The notes under the pieces: generated by a model | What the model was told of the DNA's origin: nothing | Database searches by the model: none | What the model saw: only the letters and a program-made list of their open reading frames with translations | DNA from: VGWB01 sp964480945 | GTDB taxonomy: Bacteria; Bacteroidota; Ignavibacteria; UBA10030 | Assembly: GCA_964480945.1 (NCBI GenBank) | Contig: CAYZRX010000009.1 | Span: 20,966-84,965 of the forward strand | DNA: 64,000 nucleotides | Direction of reading: 5' to 3' | Made by a program: the position numbers and the translations under genes | Part shown: piece after piece, positions 50,586 through 60,383 of the stretch | Position numbering within the stretch: the stretch's first letter is position 1 | Layout of the letters: each line of letters opens with the position of its first letter

Positions 50586-52484
50586 ATGAAACACAGATTG
50601 GTACTTCTACTGGCAGGCCTCGGTCTGCTCATCCTCGGCTGCCGTCAGGGCGCGGAGGAGCGACAGGTGAAGCAGTACACGATCGAGCAATTCATGAACA
50701 CCGAAGCGATCGGCGGAGCCTCCTTCTCGCACGATGAGAAGCTGATTCTGTACTCGAGCAAGAAGACAGGCATCTACAATGCCTTCGCTGTCCCTGTGGA
50801 CGGCGGGGCGCCGGTTCAGTTGACGGATTCGAAGGACAACTCCATCTTCGCCCTTTCCTTTTTCCCAAATGACAACCGTATTCTCTTCAGCAGCGACAAA
50901 GGTGGGAACGAAATCCAGCACATTTACCTACGGAACGAGGACGGAACAACTAAGGAGCTCACGCCGGGCGAGAACGCTCGAGCGCAGTTCTATGGGTGGG
51001 CGCATGACCAGCAGAGCTTCTTCTTCGGCTGGAACAAACGCAATCCAAAGTTTATGGATGTGTATGAAATGGGAATAGTCACGATGACGCCGAAGTTGAT
51101 CTATCAGAACGACCAGGGGTACGACTACGCGGTGTCATCAAATGACAAGCGGTACATCGCGTTTTCCAAGAGCATTACGACCAATAACTCGGAAATGTAC
51201 CTCTATGATCGAAACGGCAAGAAGATGAAGCATCTCACCCCGCACGATGGGGATGTCCAGTTTTCTCCGGAGGCTTTCAGCGTCGATTCGAAGAGCCTTT
51301 ACTTCCTGACGGACGAGGGGAGTGAGTTCATGTTCCTGAAGCGATACGACATCGAGAGCGGGCGATCAGAGAAGATCAAGCAAGCGCCGTGGGATATCGC
51401 CTTCGCCGGATTCTCGCACGCTGGAAAGTATCGTGTTATTGGCGTGAACAATGACGCGAGGACCGAGATCGAGGTGAACGAGACCGCGACCGGACGGCCG
51501 GTCCCCCTCCCCAAGCTGCCGAACGCCGAAATCACATCGGTTCGTATATCGAAGAGCGAGAAGCTGATGTCGTTTTACGTGAACGGTTCACGCTCGCCGA
51601 ACAATCTCTATGTCTACGATTTCGAAACAAAGCTCTACAAGTCGCTGACGAACACACTGAATCCGGAGATCAACCCGGAGGATCTCGCCGATGCACAGGT
51701 CGTGCGGTACAAGTCATTCGATGGTGTGGAAATCCCGGCCATCTATTATAAGCCGCGGAACGTTCAAGAGGGAGCGAAGGTCCCCGCGCTGGTTTGGGTG
51801 CACGGCGGTCCCGGCGGGCAATCCCGGGTGGGATATTCTCCGCTGGTGCAGTATCTCGTAAACCACGGCTACGCGCTTATCGCGGTGAACAACCGGGGAA
51901 GCTCCGGATACGGTAAGACCTTCTTCAGGATGGATGATTTGAAACATGGAACGGAGGATCTCGCGGATTGTGTGGAAGCTAAGAAGTTTCTCGCTTCGAC
52001 GGGATATGTCGATACGACGAAGATTGGTATCATCGGCGGCAGCTACGGCGGTTACATGGTGTGCGCAGCCCTGACGTTTCGTCCGCTGGAGTTTGCGGTG
52101 GGGGTCGATCTTTTTGGCGTGACAAACTGGGTGAGGACGTTGAAAAGCATACCTCCGTGGTGGGAGGCAGCGCGCAAGGCTCTGTATGCAGAGATGGGAG
52201 ATCCGTTCAAGCAGGAGAAGTACTTGAGATCGATATCGCCTCTTTTTTACGCCGAGAGGGTGCGGAGGCCGCTGATGGTGCTTCAGGGTGCAAACGATCC
52301 GCGCGTTCTCAAAGCCGAATCAGATGAGATCGTGGCGGCGGCTCGGAAGAATAGTGTCCCGGTCGAATACATTGTTTTTCCCGATGAAGGGCATGGGTTT
52401 GTGAAAAAAGAGAACGAGATCAACGGATACAAGGCGATCCTCAATTTCTTGGAGAAGCATTTGAGAGGGTCGGAAGGGACTTAG
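50586..52484 (+). CDS. S9 family peptidase (prolyl oligopeptidase-like), lipoprotein
   Basis: Serine peptidase for short peptides, 632 aa from the ATG at 50586, preceded by TTGGAGG. The N-terminal signal ends in LLILGC with a lipobox Cys at 19, so it is anchored in the envelope. A beta-propeller of about 330 residues (repeated FSSDKGGNEI/LYFLTDEGSEF-type blades) precedes the alpha/beta-hydrolase domain. The catalytic triad is S486 in GGSYGGYM, D571 in ANDPRV and H603 in EGHGF. It is a single gene between lipA and rplM. Confidence 0.93.
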   Translation: MKHRLVLLLAGLGLLILGCRQGAEERQVKQYTIEQFMNTEAIGGASFSHDEKLILYSSKKTGIYNAFAVPVDGGAPVQLTDSKDNSIFALSFFPNDNRILFSSDKGGNEIQHIYLRNEDGTTKELTPGENARAQFYGWAHDQQSFFFGWNKRNPKFMDVYEMGIVTMTPKLIYQNDQGYDYAVSSNDKRYIAFSKSITTNNSEMYLYDRNGKKMKHLTPHDGDVQFSPEAFSVDSKSLYFLTDEGSEFMFLKRYDIESGRSEKIKQAPWDIAFAGFSHAGKYRVIGVNNDARTEIEVNETATGRPVPLPKLPNAEITSVRISKSEKLMSFYVNGSRSPNNLYVYDFETKLYKSLTNTLNPEINPEDLADAQVVRYKSFDGVEIPAIYYKPRNVQEGAKVPALVWVHGGPGGQSRVGYSPLVQYLVNHGYALIAVNNRGSSGYGKTFFRMDDLKHGTEDLADCVEAKKFLASTGYVDTTKIGIIGGSYGGYMVCAALTFRPLEFAVGVDLFGVTNWVRTLKSIPPWWEAARKALYAEMGDPFKQEKYLRSISPLFYAERVRRPLMVLQGANDPRVLKAESDEIVAAARKNSVPVEYIVFPDEGHGFVKKENEINGYKAILNFLEKHLRGSEGT

Positions 52485-52516
52485 TTGACGCCTAGGTTAG
52501 GCAGAGTAAAAAAGCG

Positions 52517-52545
52517 TTGACAATGTTGGGGATTCTGGCTATATT
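52517..52545 (+). promoter_or_regulatory. promoter of rplM-rpsI
   Basis: Perfect TTGACA (52517-52522), 17-bp spacer, TATATT (52540-52545), about 55 bp before rplM. It is the best promoter match in the window. Confidence 0.78.
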
Positions 52546-52601
52546 TAAAAACTTGAGTCAAACGATCCGCGGATTTTCGAGAAATTTCGGAGGCAAGAGC
52601 A

Positions 52602-53042
52602 GTGGATTCTTCACCAAGAACGAAATTCTTCAAACCTGAAGAGGTAGGCGAGAAGTGGTTTCTCGTCGATGCCAGCGGCAAGACCCTCGGTCGTGTTGCT
52701 TCACAGGTGGCCAGAATCATCCGAGGCAAACACAAACCGACGTTTACGCCGAACTACGATCTTGGTGATCACGTCGTTGTGATCAACGCGGAAAAGGTCG
52801 TTGTGGCTGGGAAACGCGAGGAGCTCAAAGAATATTTCCGCAACACGATGTATCCTGGCGGCGCCCGATTTGAGTCATTCAAGGATATGCTCAAACGAAG
52901 CCCGCAGGCAGTTTTTGAGCACGCCGTGAGGGGTATGCTCCCCCACAACCGGCTCGGCCGGAGGATGATCAAGAAGCTGAAAGTGTATGCGGGAACGTCC
53001 CATCCTCACGATGCCCAGAAGCCGGAAGTGTTGTCTCTCTGA
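52602..53042 (+). CDS. rplM: 50S ribosomal protein L13
   Basis: Early-assembling 23S rRNA-binding protein. The 146-aa product has EKWFLVDASGKTLGRVASQV, RGKHKPTFTPNYDLGDHVVV and the AVRGMLPHNRLGRRM segment. It opens the rplM-rpsI pair behind a consensus promoter; rpsI follows after 23 bp. The start at 52602 is GTG; the first 12 residues, ahead of FKPEEV, are Ser/Arg-rich. Confidence 0.96.
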   Translation: MDSSPRTKFFKPEEVGEKWFLVDASGKTLGRVASQVARIIRGKHKPTFTPNYDLGDHVVVINAEKVVVAGKREELKEYFRNTMYPGGARFESFKDMLKRSPQAVFEHAVRGMLPHNRLGRRMIKKLKVYAGTSHPHDAQKPEVLSL

Positions 53043-53065
53043 AACTATCGTAACGAAGGAGTTGC

Positions 53066-53452
53066 ATGCCAATTCATATTACCGTGGGGCGCCGGAAGAC
53101 ATCGGTCGCGCGCGTGAAGCTCGCAGAAGGATCCGGCAAAGTCTTGATCAATAACAAAGAACTGGAGCGCTACTTTCCCGTCGCGGTATTGCGGGAAGAA
53201 GTACTCAAGCCGTTTGAAGTGACCTCGACGCTCGGTCGCTATGATGCGAAGGTCCGCGTGCAGGGTGGCGGGTCAACGGGTCAAGCCGGGGCGATCAAGC
53301 TCGGCATTGCGCGCTCCCTGGTAGCGATCGATGAGGACACCCGGCAGAATCTCCGGAACGCAGGATTGCTCACGCGCGACCCCCGGATGGTCGAGCGGAA
53401 GAAGTACGGCCAGAAGAAGGCCCGCAAACGATTCCAGTTCTCGAAGCGCTAG
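53066..53452 (+). CDS. rpsI: 30S ribosomal protein S9
   Basis: Small-subunit protein whose C-terminal tail reaches the P-site tRNA. The 128-aa product has GRRKTSVARVKLAEGSGKV, VQGGGSTGQAGAIKLGIARS and the basic tail KKYGQKKARKRFQFSKR ending in the expected Lys-Arg. A GGAG site precedes the ATG at 53066. It is cotranscribed with rplM. Confidence 0.96.
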   Translation: MPIHITVGRRKTSVARVKLAEGSGKVLINNKELERYFPVAVLREEVLKPFEVTSTLGRYDAKVRVQGGGSTGQAGAIKLGIARSLVAIDEDTRQNLRNAGLLTRDPRMVERKKYGQKKARKRFQFSKR

Positions 53453-53583
53453 ACAACATCGTCGTTCATTCATTCATCACTCATATCCTCTGATCTGAAC
53501 GGGAGTGTTCCGTTGAGCTACAACATCGACGGGATTCCGGGATGAGACGACGAGGATAGAAGAACAACTCAAGAGGATGCATT
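53453..53583 (+). promoter_or_regulatory. rpsB leader region
   Basis: A 131-bp gap with a small hairpin AACGGG/TCCGTT (53498-53503 with 53509-53514) upstream of rpsB. S2 genes are often feedback-regulated through such a leader in other bacteria; here this is only a possibility. The first part has a short CATT repeat and no clear promoter. Confidence 0.3.
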
Positions 53584-54354
53584 ATGCCACGCGTTGAACT
53601 CGAAGCACTGCTCCAAGCTGGTGCCCACTTCGGGCACATCACCCGCCGTTGGAATCCCAAGATGAAGCCGTACATCTTCATGGAACGCAACGGAATTTAT
53701 ATCATCGATCTCAAGAAGACACAGGAATTGCTCGATACGGCGTGCAACGCCGTGGCGAACATTGTTTCGCAAGGTCGGAAACCCCTCTTCGTTGCAACCA
53801 AGCAGCAAGCGAAGGAGGTCGTGGGGGAGGAGGCGAAACGCTGCGGAGCTTTCTACGTGACGGAGCGGTGGCTGGGGGGCATGCTGACGAACTTCACGAC
53901 GATTCGTAAGAGCGTCAAGCGGCTCACCAACATCGACAAGATGGAAATGGACGGGACGTTTGAAAAGATTACGAAGAAGGAGCGGCTCTTCCTCGACCGG
54001 GAGCGTGAGAAGCTCCAAAACGTGCTGAGCGGCGTGGTAGAGATGTCCCGGCTGCCGGGACTCGTGTACGTTGTGGACATCAAGAAGGAAGCGATCGCTG
54101 TGAAGGAAGCTCGGCGGCTCGGTGTTCCGGTGGTCGCGATCGTCGACACGAACTGCGATCCCGATGTGATCGATTATCCCATCCCGGCAAATGACGATGC
54201 GCTGAAATCCGTTCAGCTCCTTTCGAAAGCCATTGCGGATGCCGTGCTGGAAGGAAGCCAGCGGGCTGCGTCGCGTCAGTCGGAGGAGGCGATGGTCCAC
54301 GGGACTGAACGCAAGGAAGAAGCTGAGAAACCGAAAGTGGAAGTACATTCGTGA
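53584..54354 (+). CDS. rpsB: 30S ribosomal protein S2
   Basis: Small-subunit protein that binds late and is needed for S1 attachment. The 256-aa product has LEALLQAGAHFGHITRRWNP, FVATKQQAKEVVGEEAKRCG, ERWLGGMLTNFTTIRKS and VVAIVDTNCDPDVIDYPIPA. The last 25 residues are a charged Glu/Lys-rich tail. The ATG follows AGAGGA. tsf follows after 22 bp, the almost universal order. Confidence 0.97.
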   Translation: MPRVELEALLQAGAHFGHITRRWNPKMKPYIFMERNGIYIIDLKKTQELLDTACNAVANIVSQGRKPLFVATKQQAKEVVGEEAKRCGAFYVTERWLGGMLTNFTTIRKSVKRLTNIDKMEMDGTFEKITKKERLFLDREREKLQNVLSGVVEMSRLPGLVYVVDIKKEAIAVKEARRLGVPVVAIVDTNCDPDVIDYPIPANDDALKSVQLLSKAIADAVLEGSQRAASRQSEEAMVHGTERKEEAEKPKVEVHS

Positions 54355-54376
54355 CAAAGGAGGCTGTACTTACGAT

Positions 54377-54982
54377 ATGGCAGTAGTCTCAACTGAACTA
54401 GTGAAACAACTGAGGGAGAAGACCGGCGCGGGGATGATGGACTGCAAGCGCGCGCTCGAGGAGACACACGGAAACCTCGAAGAGGCAATTGACTTTCTGC
54501 GGAAGAAAGGGGCCGCGGTAGCGGCAAGGCGGGCGGATCGAATAGCGAACCAAGGGCTTGTCGAGGCGTACATCCACGCCGGCGGGAGAATCGGGGCGAT
54601 GGTGGAGCTCAACTGCGAGACGGATTTCGTTGCGAAAACCCCGGAGTTCAAACAACTCGCCCATGATCTCGCGATGCAGATCGCCGCAATGAGCCCTCAG
54701 TACATCAGCAAAGAGGATGTCGACCAGCCGACGCTTGACAAGGAGCTCGAGATTTACCGGACGCAGGCGTTGAACGAGGGAAAGCCGGCTGCGATCGCTG
54801 AAAAGATTGCTCAAGGGCGACTCGAGAAGTTCATTCAGGAAATCTGCCTGCTCGAGCAAAGCTTTATCAAAGACTCCGGCAAGACGATCAAGGACCTGCT
54901 GGCCGAAACCACCGGCAAGGTCGGTGAGAAAATTAGCATCCGACGGTACCAGCGCTATCATCTTGGAGAAGACGCAACGTAG
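54377..54982 (+). CDS. tsf: Elongation factor Ts
   Basis: Nucleotide exchange factor for EF-Tu. From the ATG at 54377 it is 201 aa, the short form with a single core repeat, as in Thermus and several other phyla, against about 280 aa in E. coli. It has the N-terminal ELVKQLREKTGAGMMDCKRA, EAYIHAGGRIGAMVELNCET, DFVAKTPEF and the LLEQSFIKDSGKTIKDLL segment. An AAAGGAGG lies 13 bp upstream. A terminator follows. Confidence 0.96.
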   Translation: MAVVSTELVKQLREKTGAGMMDCKRALEETHGNLEEAIDFLRKKGAAVAARRADRIANQGLVEAYIHAGGRIGAMVELNCETDFVAKTPEFKQLAHDLAMQIAAMSPQYISKEDVDQPTLDKELEIYRTQALNEGKPAAIAEKIAQGRLEKFIQEICLLEQSFIKDSGKTIKDLLAETTGKVGEKISIRRYQRYHLGEDAT

Positions 54983-54994
54983 GCCTTTCCACTG

Positions 54995-55021
54995 AATCCC
55001 GAAGCATTTCGGGATTTTTTT
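54995..55021 (+). terminator. Rho-independent terminator after tsf
   Basis: Perfect 9-bp stem AATCCCGAA/TTCGGGATT (54995-55003 with 55008-55016) with a 4-base loop and a run of seven T (55015-55021). It lies only 16 bp before the pyrH start, so pyrH-frr must rely on read-through or a promoter inside tsf. Confidence 0.88.
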
Positions 55022-55036
55022 CATCCTCTGAGCAGA

Positions 55037-55765
55037 ATGATGACGAACCTTCGATACAAGCGGATTCTGCTGAAGCTCAGCGGAGAAGCTCTGTTGGGTG
55101 ACCAGGAGTACGGAATCGACTCGAAGGTGCTGAATCTCTATGCCGACGAAATCAAGTCGGTGAATGAACTCGGCGTTGAGGTCGGCATCGTCATCGGAGG
55201 CGGGAACATTTACCGCGGGATCGAAGACTCCGCCGACGGGGTCGATAAGGTCACCGGCGACCATATGGGCATGCTGGCGACGGTCATCAACGCGCTCGCC
55301 TTGCAGAATGCCCTCGAGAAGCACGGTTTATTTACCCGCTGTCTCAGTGCGATCAACATGGAGAGGATTGCGGAGCCGTTTATTCGCCGTCGGGCCATCC
55401 GGCACCTCGAAAAGGAGAGGATCGTCATCTTTGCAGCAGGGACGGGGAGTCCGTACTTCACGACGGACACGGCGGCGGCCCTCCGCGCGATCGAGATCGA
55501 AGCAGATGCCATTCTGAAGGGCACACGCGTGGATGGTGTCTACGATAGCGATCCTGAAAAGAACGCTTCGGCGATTCATTTGCCGGAGGTCAGCTACGCC
55601 GATATCCTGAAGAAGGATCTCCGCGTGATGGATCTGACGGCCATTACCTTGTGCAGGGAGAACAAGCTGCCGATCATCGTCTTTAATGTGAACAAGCCCG
55701 GCAATCTGCGGCGCGTTGTCCTCGGCGAAGCGGTCGGATCAAGGGTCTCTTTTGTCGAACCGTAA
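55037..55765 (+). CDS. pyrH: UMP kinase
   Basis: Phosphorylates UMP to UDP; hexameric amino-acid-kinase-fold enzyme. The 242-aa product has RILLKLSGEALLGD, IVIGGGNIYRGIED, DHMGMLATVINALALQNAL, AAGTGSPYFTTDTAAALRA and NLRRVVLGEAVGS. The first codon may be ATG 55037 or 55040. It lies between tsf and frr, the usual order, but is separated from tsf by a strong terminator. Confidence 0.97.
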   Translation: MMTNLRYKRILLKLSGEALLGDQEYGIDSKVLNLYADEIKSVNELGVEVGIVIGGGNIYRGIEDSADGVDKVTGDHMGMLATVINALALQNALEKHGLFTRCLSAINMERIAEPFIRRRAIRHLEKERIVIFAAGTGSPYFTTDTAAALRAIEIEADAILKGTRVDGVYDSDPEKNASAIHLPEVSYADILKKDLRVMDLTAITLCRENKLPIIVFNVNKPGNLRRVVLGEAVGSRVSFVEP

Positions 55766-55819
55766 TTGCATTCCCCTCAGAAAAAGTCCCCACCATAATT
55801 CATAAAGAGCAAGAACACT

Positions 55820-56346
55820 ATGGTCAAGGAAATCCTCAAGAACGCTGAAGATCGAATGAAGAAGGCGGTCGAAGTCGTACGCGAGGAACTTGTCAAGGTG
55901 AGAACCGGAAAAGCGACGACCGCGCTACTGGACAATGTCAAGGTCGAGTACTATGGCAGCCAAGTGCCGCTGCGGCAGGTGGCGAATGTCAGCACGCCCG
56001 ATGTCCACACGATCACCGTCCAGCCATGGGAGAAGAACCTGCTGGCGGCAATCGACAAGGCGATCCTCAATGGCAACCTCGGACTGAATCCCGTCAATGA
56101 CGGGGCGATCCTCCGTGTTCCCATCCCTCCTCTGAACGAGGAGCGGCGCAGAGAGCTGGTCAAGCTCATCAAGAAGTTCGGCGAAGACGGAAAGATCGCT
56201 GTGCGCAATGTGCGTCGCGATGCCATCGAACATTTGAAGAAGTCAGAGAAACTGGAGCACTTTTCAGAAGATGAGCGGAAGCGAGGGGAGCAGGAGTCAC
56301 AGAAGTTGACGGACAAATACATCAAGGAGATCGATAACCTCCTCGC
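55820..56346 (+). CDS. frr: Ribosome recycling factor (3' end lost in gap)
   Basis: Splits post-termination ribosomes with EF-G. The visible part has about 175 residues out of the usual 185. It opens VKEILKNAEDRMKKAVEVV, then VRTGKATTALLDNVKVEYYG, the TITVQPWEKNLL segment, GAILRVPIPPLNEERRRELV and KYIKEIDNLL just before the N run. About 10 residues and the stop codon fall in the gap; the gene itself looks intact. Confidence 0.95.
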
Positions 56347-56446
56347 NNNNNNNNNNNNNNNNNNNNNNNNNNNNNNNNNNNNNNNNNNNNNNNNNNNNNN
56401 NNNNNNNNNNNNNNNNNNNNNNNNNNNNNNNNNNNNNNNNNNNNNN
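56347..56446. other. assembly gap (100 N)
   Basis: A run of exactly 100 N, the customary placeholder for a gap of unknown size. It hides the ends of frr (plus) and polA (minus), which converge here. The true distance is unknown and more genes could be missing. Confidence 0.98.
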
Positions 56447-59241
56447 GCTTCGAGCCAGTTCTTCCCGACACCGATCTCGACCTGCAATGGCACGCTGAGC
56501 TTGAGGGATTCCTGCATATGGCGGGTGACGAGCCGGCGGACCTCCGCCTCCTCATCTTTTTTGAGTTCGAACACCAACTCGTCGTGGACCTGGAGCAGCA
56601 TCTTGGTGTCGAGCCGGGATATCGTACATGCTCGGTCGATGTTGATCATGGCAAGTTTGATCATGTCGGCCGCCGTCCCCTGGATCGGCATGTTGATCGC
56701 CTGGCGCTCCGCGTTCTGGCGAAGGTTCATATTGTGGCTGTTCAGATCGGGCAAATAGCGCCGTCGGCCGAGAAGCGTCTCAACATACCCGTTTCCCCGC
56801 GCGGTTTCGATGGTATCGTTGATGTACTCCTTGACTTTCGGAAACCGCTCGAAGTAGCGCGCGATGATCTCCTTCGCCTCCGTCTGCGTAATCTCCAAGC
56901 GATTTGCCAATCCGTACGGTCCGATCCCGTACATAATACCGAAGTTCACCTCTTTGGCTTTCCTCCTCATCTCTCTTGTCACGTCGTTCAGGGAAACTCC
57001 GAACACCTTCGCAGCAGTTGACGCGTGGACATCCTCCTGGTTGCGGAAGGCCTCCGCAAGGCCCTCGTCGCCTGAAATATGCGCCATCACCCGCAGCTCG
57101 ATTTGAGAGTAATCGGCGGACATCAGAAGATTGCCTTCGTCGCCGGGCACGAACGCTTCGCGAATCAAGCGGCCGATGTCGGTGCGGATCGGAATATTCT
57201 GCAGGTTGGGGTCGCTGCTCGAGAGTCTTCCTGTCGCCGCGATAGTCTGGTTGAAGGACGTGTGGACGCGCCCGCTCCTCGGGTTGATCAGTGACGGGAG
57301 TGCGTCGACGTAGGTCGACTTGAGTTTCGAGAGCTGCCGGAAGTTGAGGAGATGTTCGACGATCGGGTGCTCGTTTCTCAGAGTCTCCAGAACGCCCACA
57401 TCGGTCGAGAATCCGGTCTTGGTCTTCCTCACGGTCGGCAGCTTCAGTTTGTTGAACAACACATCCCCCAGCTGCTGTGTCGAATTGATGTTGAACGGCT
57501 CTCCGGCGAGCTTGTGAATCTCCCGGGTCAGGTTCTGGAGCTCGCGCTCAAGCTCTTTCGACATATCCCGCAGGCGGCCGACGTCGATCGCTACGCCGGC
57601 CTTCTCCATCTTTGCGAGGACCGAGATCAACGGGAATTCGACCTCCTCGCACAGCTCGACCATCCCCTGCTCCTTGAGTTTGGGCGCGAGGGTTTCGTAG
57701 AGCTGGAAGGTCACATCAGCATCCTCACAGGAGTAGTCCGAGAGCGCCTCGGGGGAAACGTCCCGGAGCAGTTTCCGATCCTTGCCCGATCCCGTGAGGT
57801 CGTCATAGCTCACAGTCTTGTACTGAAGATATTCCTTTGCGAGCGAATCCAGGTTGTGCCTGCTGTCCGCACGGAGGATGTAGTTGGCGATCATCGTATC
57901 GAACCAGATCCCATCGGTCCAGATCCGATACTGCGAGAGGACCAGCATGTCGTACTTGATGTTGTGGCCGACTTTTCGGATTGCCGGATCTTGCAGGATC
58001 GGCATGAGCTGTTCTACCACGTCGAGGGCCTCAAGGCCGCCAGCGTCGCCACCGGCCGGTCGCTCCTGATCAAAGAGGCCGGTCCGTGGCTCGGAGCCGG
58101 CTTGGCGCACGGGGACGAAAAACGCTTCGTGCGGCCTGAGGGAGAAGGAGATTCCGACAAGTTCTGCGTTCAGCGGGTCGGTGGAGGTGGTCTCCGTATC
58201 GAAGACGAACTCCTTTGCCTTCCTGAGCTTTGAACAAAGGTCCTTGAGCTCTTTCAACGAGGTGACGAGCCGGTAGGAATGCTCGGACTGCCGGATGTCT
58301 GATAACTTGATCTCCTCGGGCGGAAACTCCGTTTCGTCGGAGGGCGTGGGCTTCCCGCCCCTGCCTGATTTCTTCAGTGATGAGAGGAGGGATCTGAACT
58401 CCAGTTCCTCGAAGAGTCTCATCAGAGCCTGCGTATCTTTCTCGGTCGCCTTGAGCGTATGAAAGTCAACCTTGATCGGCACCTCGGTGTCGATCGTGAC
58501 GAGCTCTTTCGAGAGCAGAGCTTTGTCCTTGTTGATTTCGAGTTTGTGCCTGACCCCCTTCTGTTCGATCTTGTTGATGTTCTTGTAGATATCTTCGATC
58601 CGGCCGAATTTCTGCACGAGCGGGATCGCCGTCTTCTCGCCGACACCCGGAACGCCCGGCACGTTGTCCGACGTATCTCCGACTAATCCCAGGACGTCCA
58701 CCACGCGATTGGGCGCAACCCCGAACTTCTTTTTGACTCCCTCGATGCCGACGATCTCGACATCTGTTCCTTGTCGGCCGGGCTTGTAGATCTTCGTTCG
58801 CTGGGACACGAGCTGCATGAAATCCTTGTCCGCTGTGACGAGGAAGCTGGAGACCTTCTCTCGTTCCGCGCGCTTCGCGAGTGTTCCGATAACGTCATCA
58901 GCCTCGTACCCGTCCATTTCGAGCACGGGGATCCGGTAAGCGTTCACAATTACTTTGATCGCGATGAGCTGGGCGCTCATGTCCTCAGGCATCTTCTGGC
59001 GGGTCGCTTTATACTCCTTGTAGGCCTTATGACGGAACGTCGGGGCGGCGGTGTCGAACACAACGGCAACGTAGTCGGGGGACTCGTCCGTCAGGATCCT
59101 GTTCAGGAATGTGACGAATCCGTAGATGGCGCTCGTGTTTTGCCCCTTTGAATTTATCAGGGGGCGTTGGATGAACGCGTAGTAGGAGCGATAGGCAATT
59201 GCCGTTCCATCGATTAGGAAGAGCCGCTTGGCTGAGCTCAT
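56447..59241 (-). CDS. polA: DNA polymerase I (last residues lost in gap)
   Basis: Repair and Okazaki-fragment polymerase, about 931 visible residues, probably only a few short of complete. It has all three domains. The 5'-3' exonuclease (1-300) starts KRLFLIDGTAIAYRSYYAF. The 3'-5' exonuclease is intact in its acids: VFDTETTSTDPL, VGHNIKYDML and DYSCEDADVTF. The polymerase has LMSADYSQIELRVMAHI, RRKAKEVNFGIMYGIGPYGL and LLQVHDELVFE. It therefore keeps proofreading, unlike Taq-type enzymes. The ATG is at 59241. Confidence 0.97.
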
Positions 59242-59357
59242 AAGTAGAAGGTACGTCGTTGGTGGCCAGTCATACGTCGGAAGGATTATGCGTCAATGTA
59301 AATCGGAATTCTCCTCAAGTCAACACGTACGGGAGCACTTACCGAGCAAGACCCTCG

Positions 59358-59386
59358 TTGGAATTCTCACGCCGTCACCGTATATT
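59358..59386 (+). promoter_or_regulatory. promoter of the EamA transporter gene
   Basis: TTGGAA (59358-59363), 17-bp spacer, TATATT (59381-59386). The -10 box ends only 16 bp before the ATG at 59403, so the mRNA leader would be about 10 nt. This also rules out the longer open frame that begins at 59259. Confidence 0.65.
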
Positions 59387-59402
59387 GACGGTCGAGATTG
59401 AG

Positions 59403-60272
59403 ATGAAAAGGGTCAACGTCTACGTTCTTCTCGCTTTGCAGCAGTTGATTTCCGGGGGGACGCACATCGTCGCAAAGGTGGTGGTGGTCGATGTGGATCC
59501 GGCCGCTCTTACTTTCATGCGCTCGATCATTGCTTCCGCCGGTCTCCTGGCCGTGTTCTGGAGTCGATCCGGCCCGCTCCGCATCGAGCGGAAGGACTGG
59601 GGTCGGGTGGCACTCATGGGGTTCTTGGGCGTCTCGCTCAACCAGTTTCTTTACCTCTACGGTTTGAGGTATACCACGGCCGCGAACGGTGCACTGCTCT
59701 ATGCTGCGACGCCCGTTTTTGTGCTGCTGCTCTCGCATCTTTTTCTGAAAGAAACCATATCGTTGAGGAAGGCGATCGGCATCGTCCTTGCTTTCGTCGG
59801 CATCGCGATCGTTATCTTCGAACGCGGAGTCGATCTCGGTTCCGCTTACGCGCTTGGGAATCTCTTGATCCTTGTTGCTGTCATCGGGTGGACCCTGGCG
59901 ATGATCGTGGGCAAAGGGCTCATCGTCCGATATGGTGCTCTCCAGACGACAACGGCGATGATGGCGGCGGGGGCCGTCATCTTCGCACCCTTTGGGCTTG
60001 TCGCCACGCTCCAAGTCCCGTTCCCGGCGCTCGGTATGTTCGACTGGGCCGGCATTCTCTATCTTGCGCTTGGGACTTCCATCTTGGGCTATCTTCTCTG
60101 GTATCACGCGCTGGGGCGCATTGATGCCAGCAAGGTAGCCGTCTTCGCCAATGGCCAGCCGGTCATTGCGGCTATTCTCTCGCTGATTTTCCTGGACTAT
60201 ACGATCACCGGAAGTTTTGTGATGGGGAGCATCATTACAATTTCTGGGATCGTTGTCACACAGCGAGGCTAG
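59403..60272 (+). CDS. DMT superfamily transporter (EamA family)
   Basis: Inner-membrane carrier of 289 aa with ten predicted hydrophobic helices in two EamA repeats: the first with VDPAALTFMRSIIASAGLLA and YTTAANGALLYAATPVFVLL, the second with WTLAMIVGKGLIVRYGALQ and PVIAAILSLIFLDYTITGSF. Likely an exporter of metabolites or amino acids; the substrate cannot be read from sequence. The ATG at 59403 is chosen because a promoter lies just upstream and the residues before it are not hydrophobic. It is divergent from polA. Confidence 0.88.
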   Translation: MKRVNVYVLLALQQLISGGTHIVAKVVVVDVDPAALTFMRSIIASAGLLAVFWSRSGPLRIERKDWGRVALMGFLGVSLNQFLYLYGLRYTTAANGALLYAATPVFVLLLSHLFLKETISLRKAIGIVLAFVGIAIVIFERGVDLGSAYALGNLLILVAVIGWTLAMIVGKGLIVRYGALQTTTAMMAAGAVIFAPFGLVATLQVPFPALGMFDWAGILYLALGTSILGYLLWYHALGRIDASKVAVFANGQPVIAAILSLIFLDYTITGSFVMGSIITISGIVVTQRG

Positions 60273-60383
60273 GAGGTTTTGTAGCATTTATGCGAAGCCA
60301 CTCCGGCCCAGGATGGTTCGTCTCCAGGGCGTGGTGGCGATGACGGGATGCTGTATGTATAGTCAAACTTGGAGGGGTAGACC

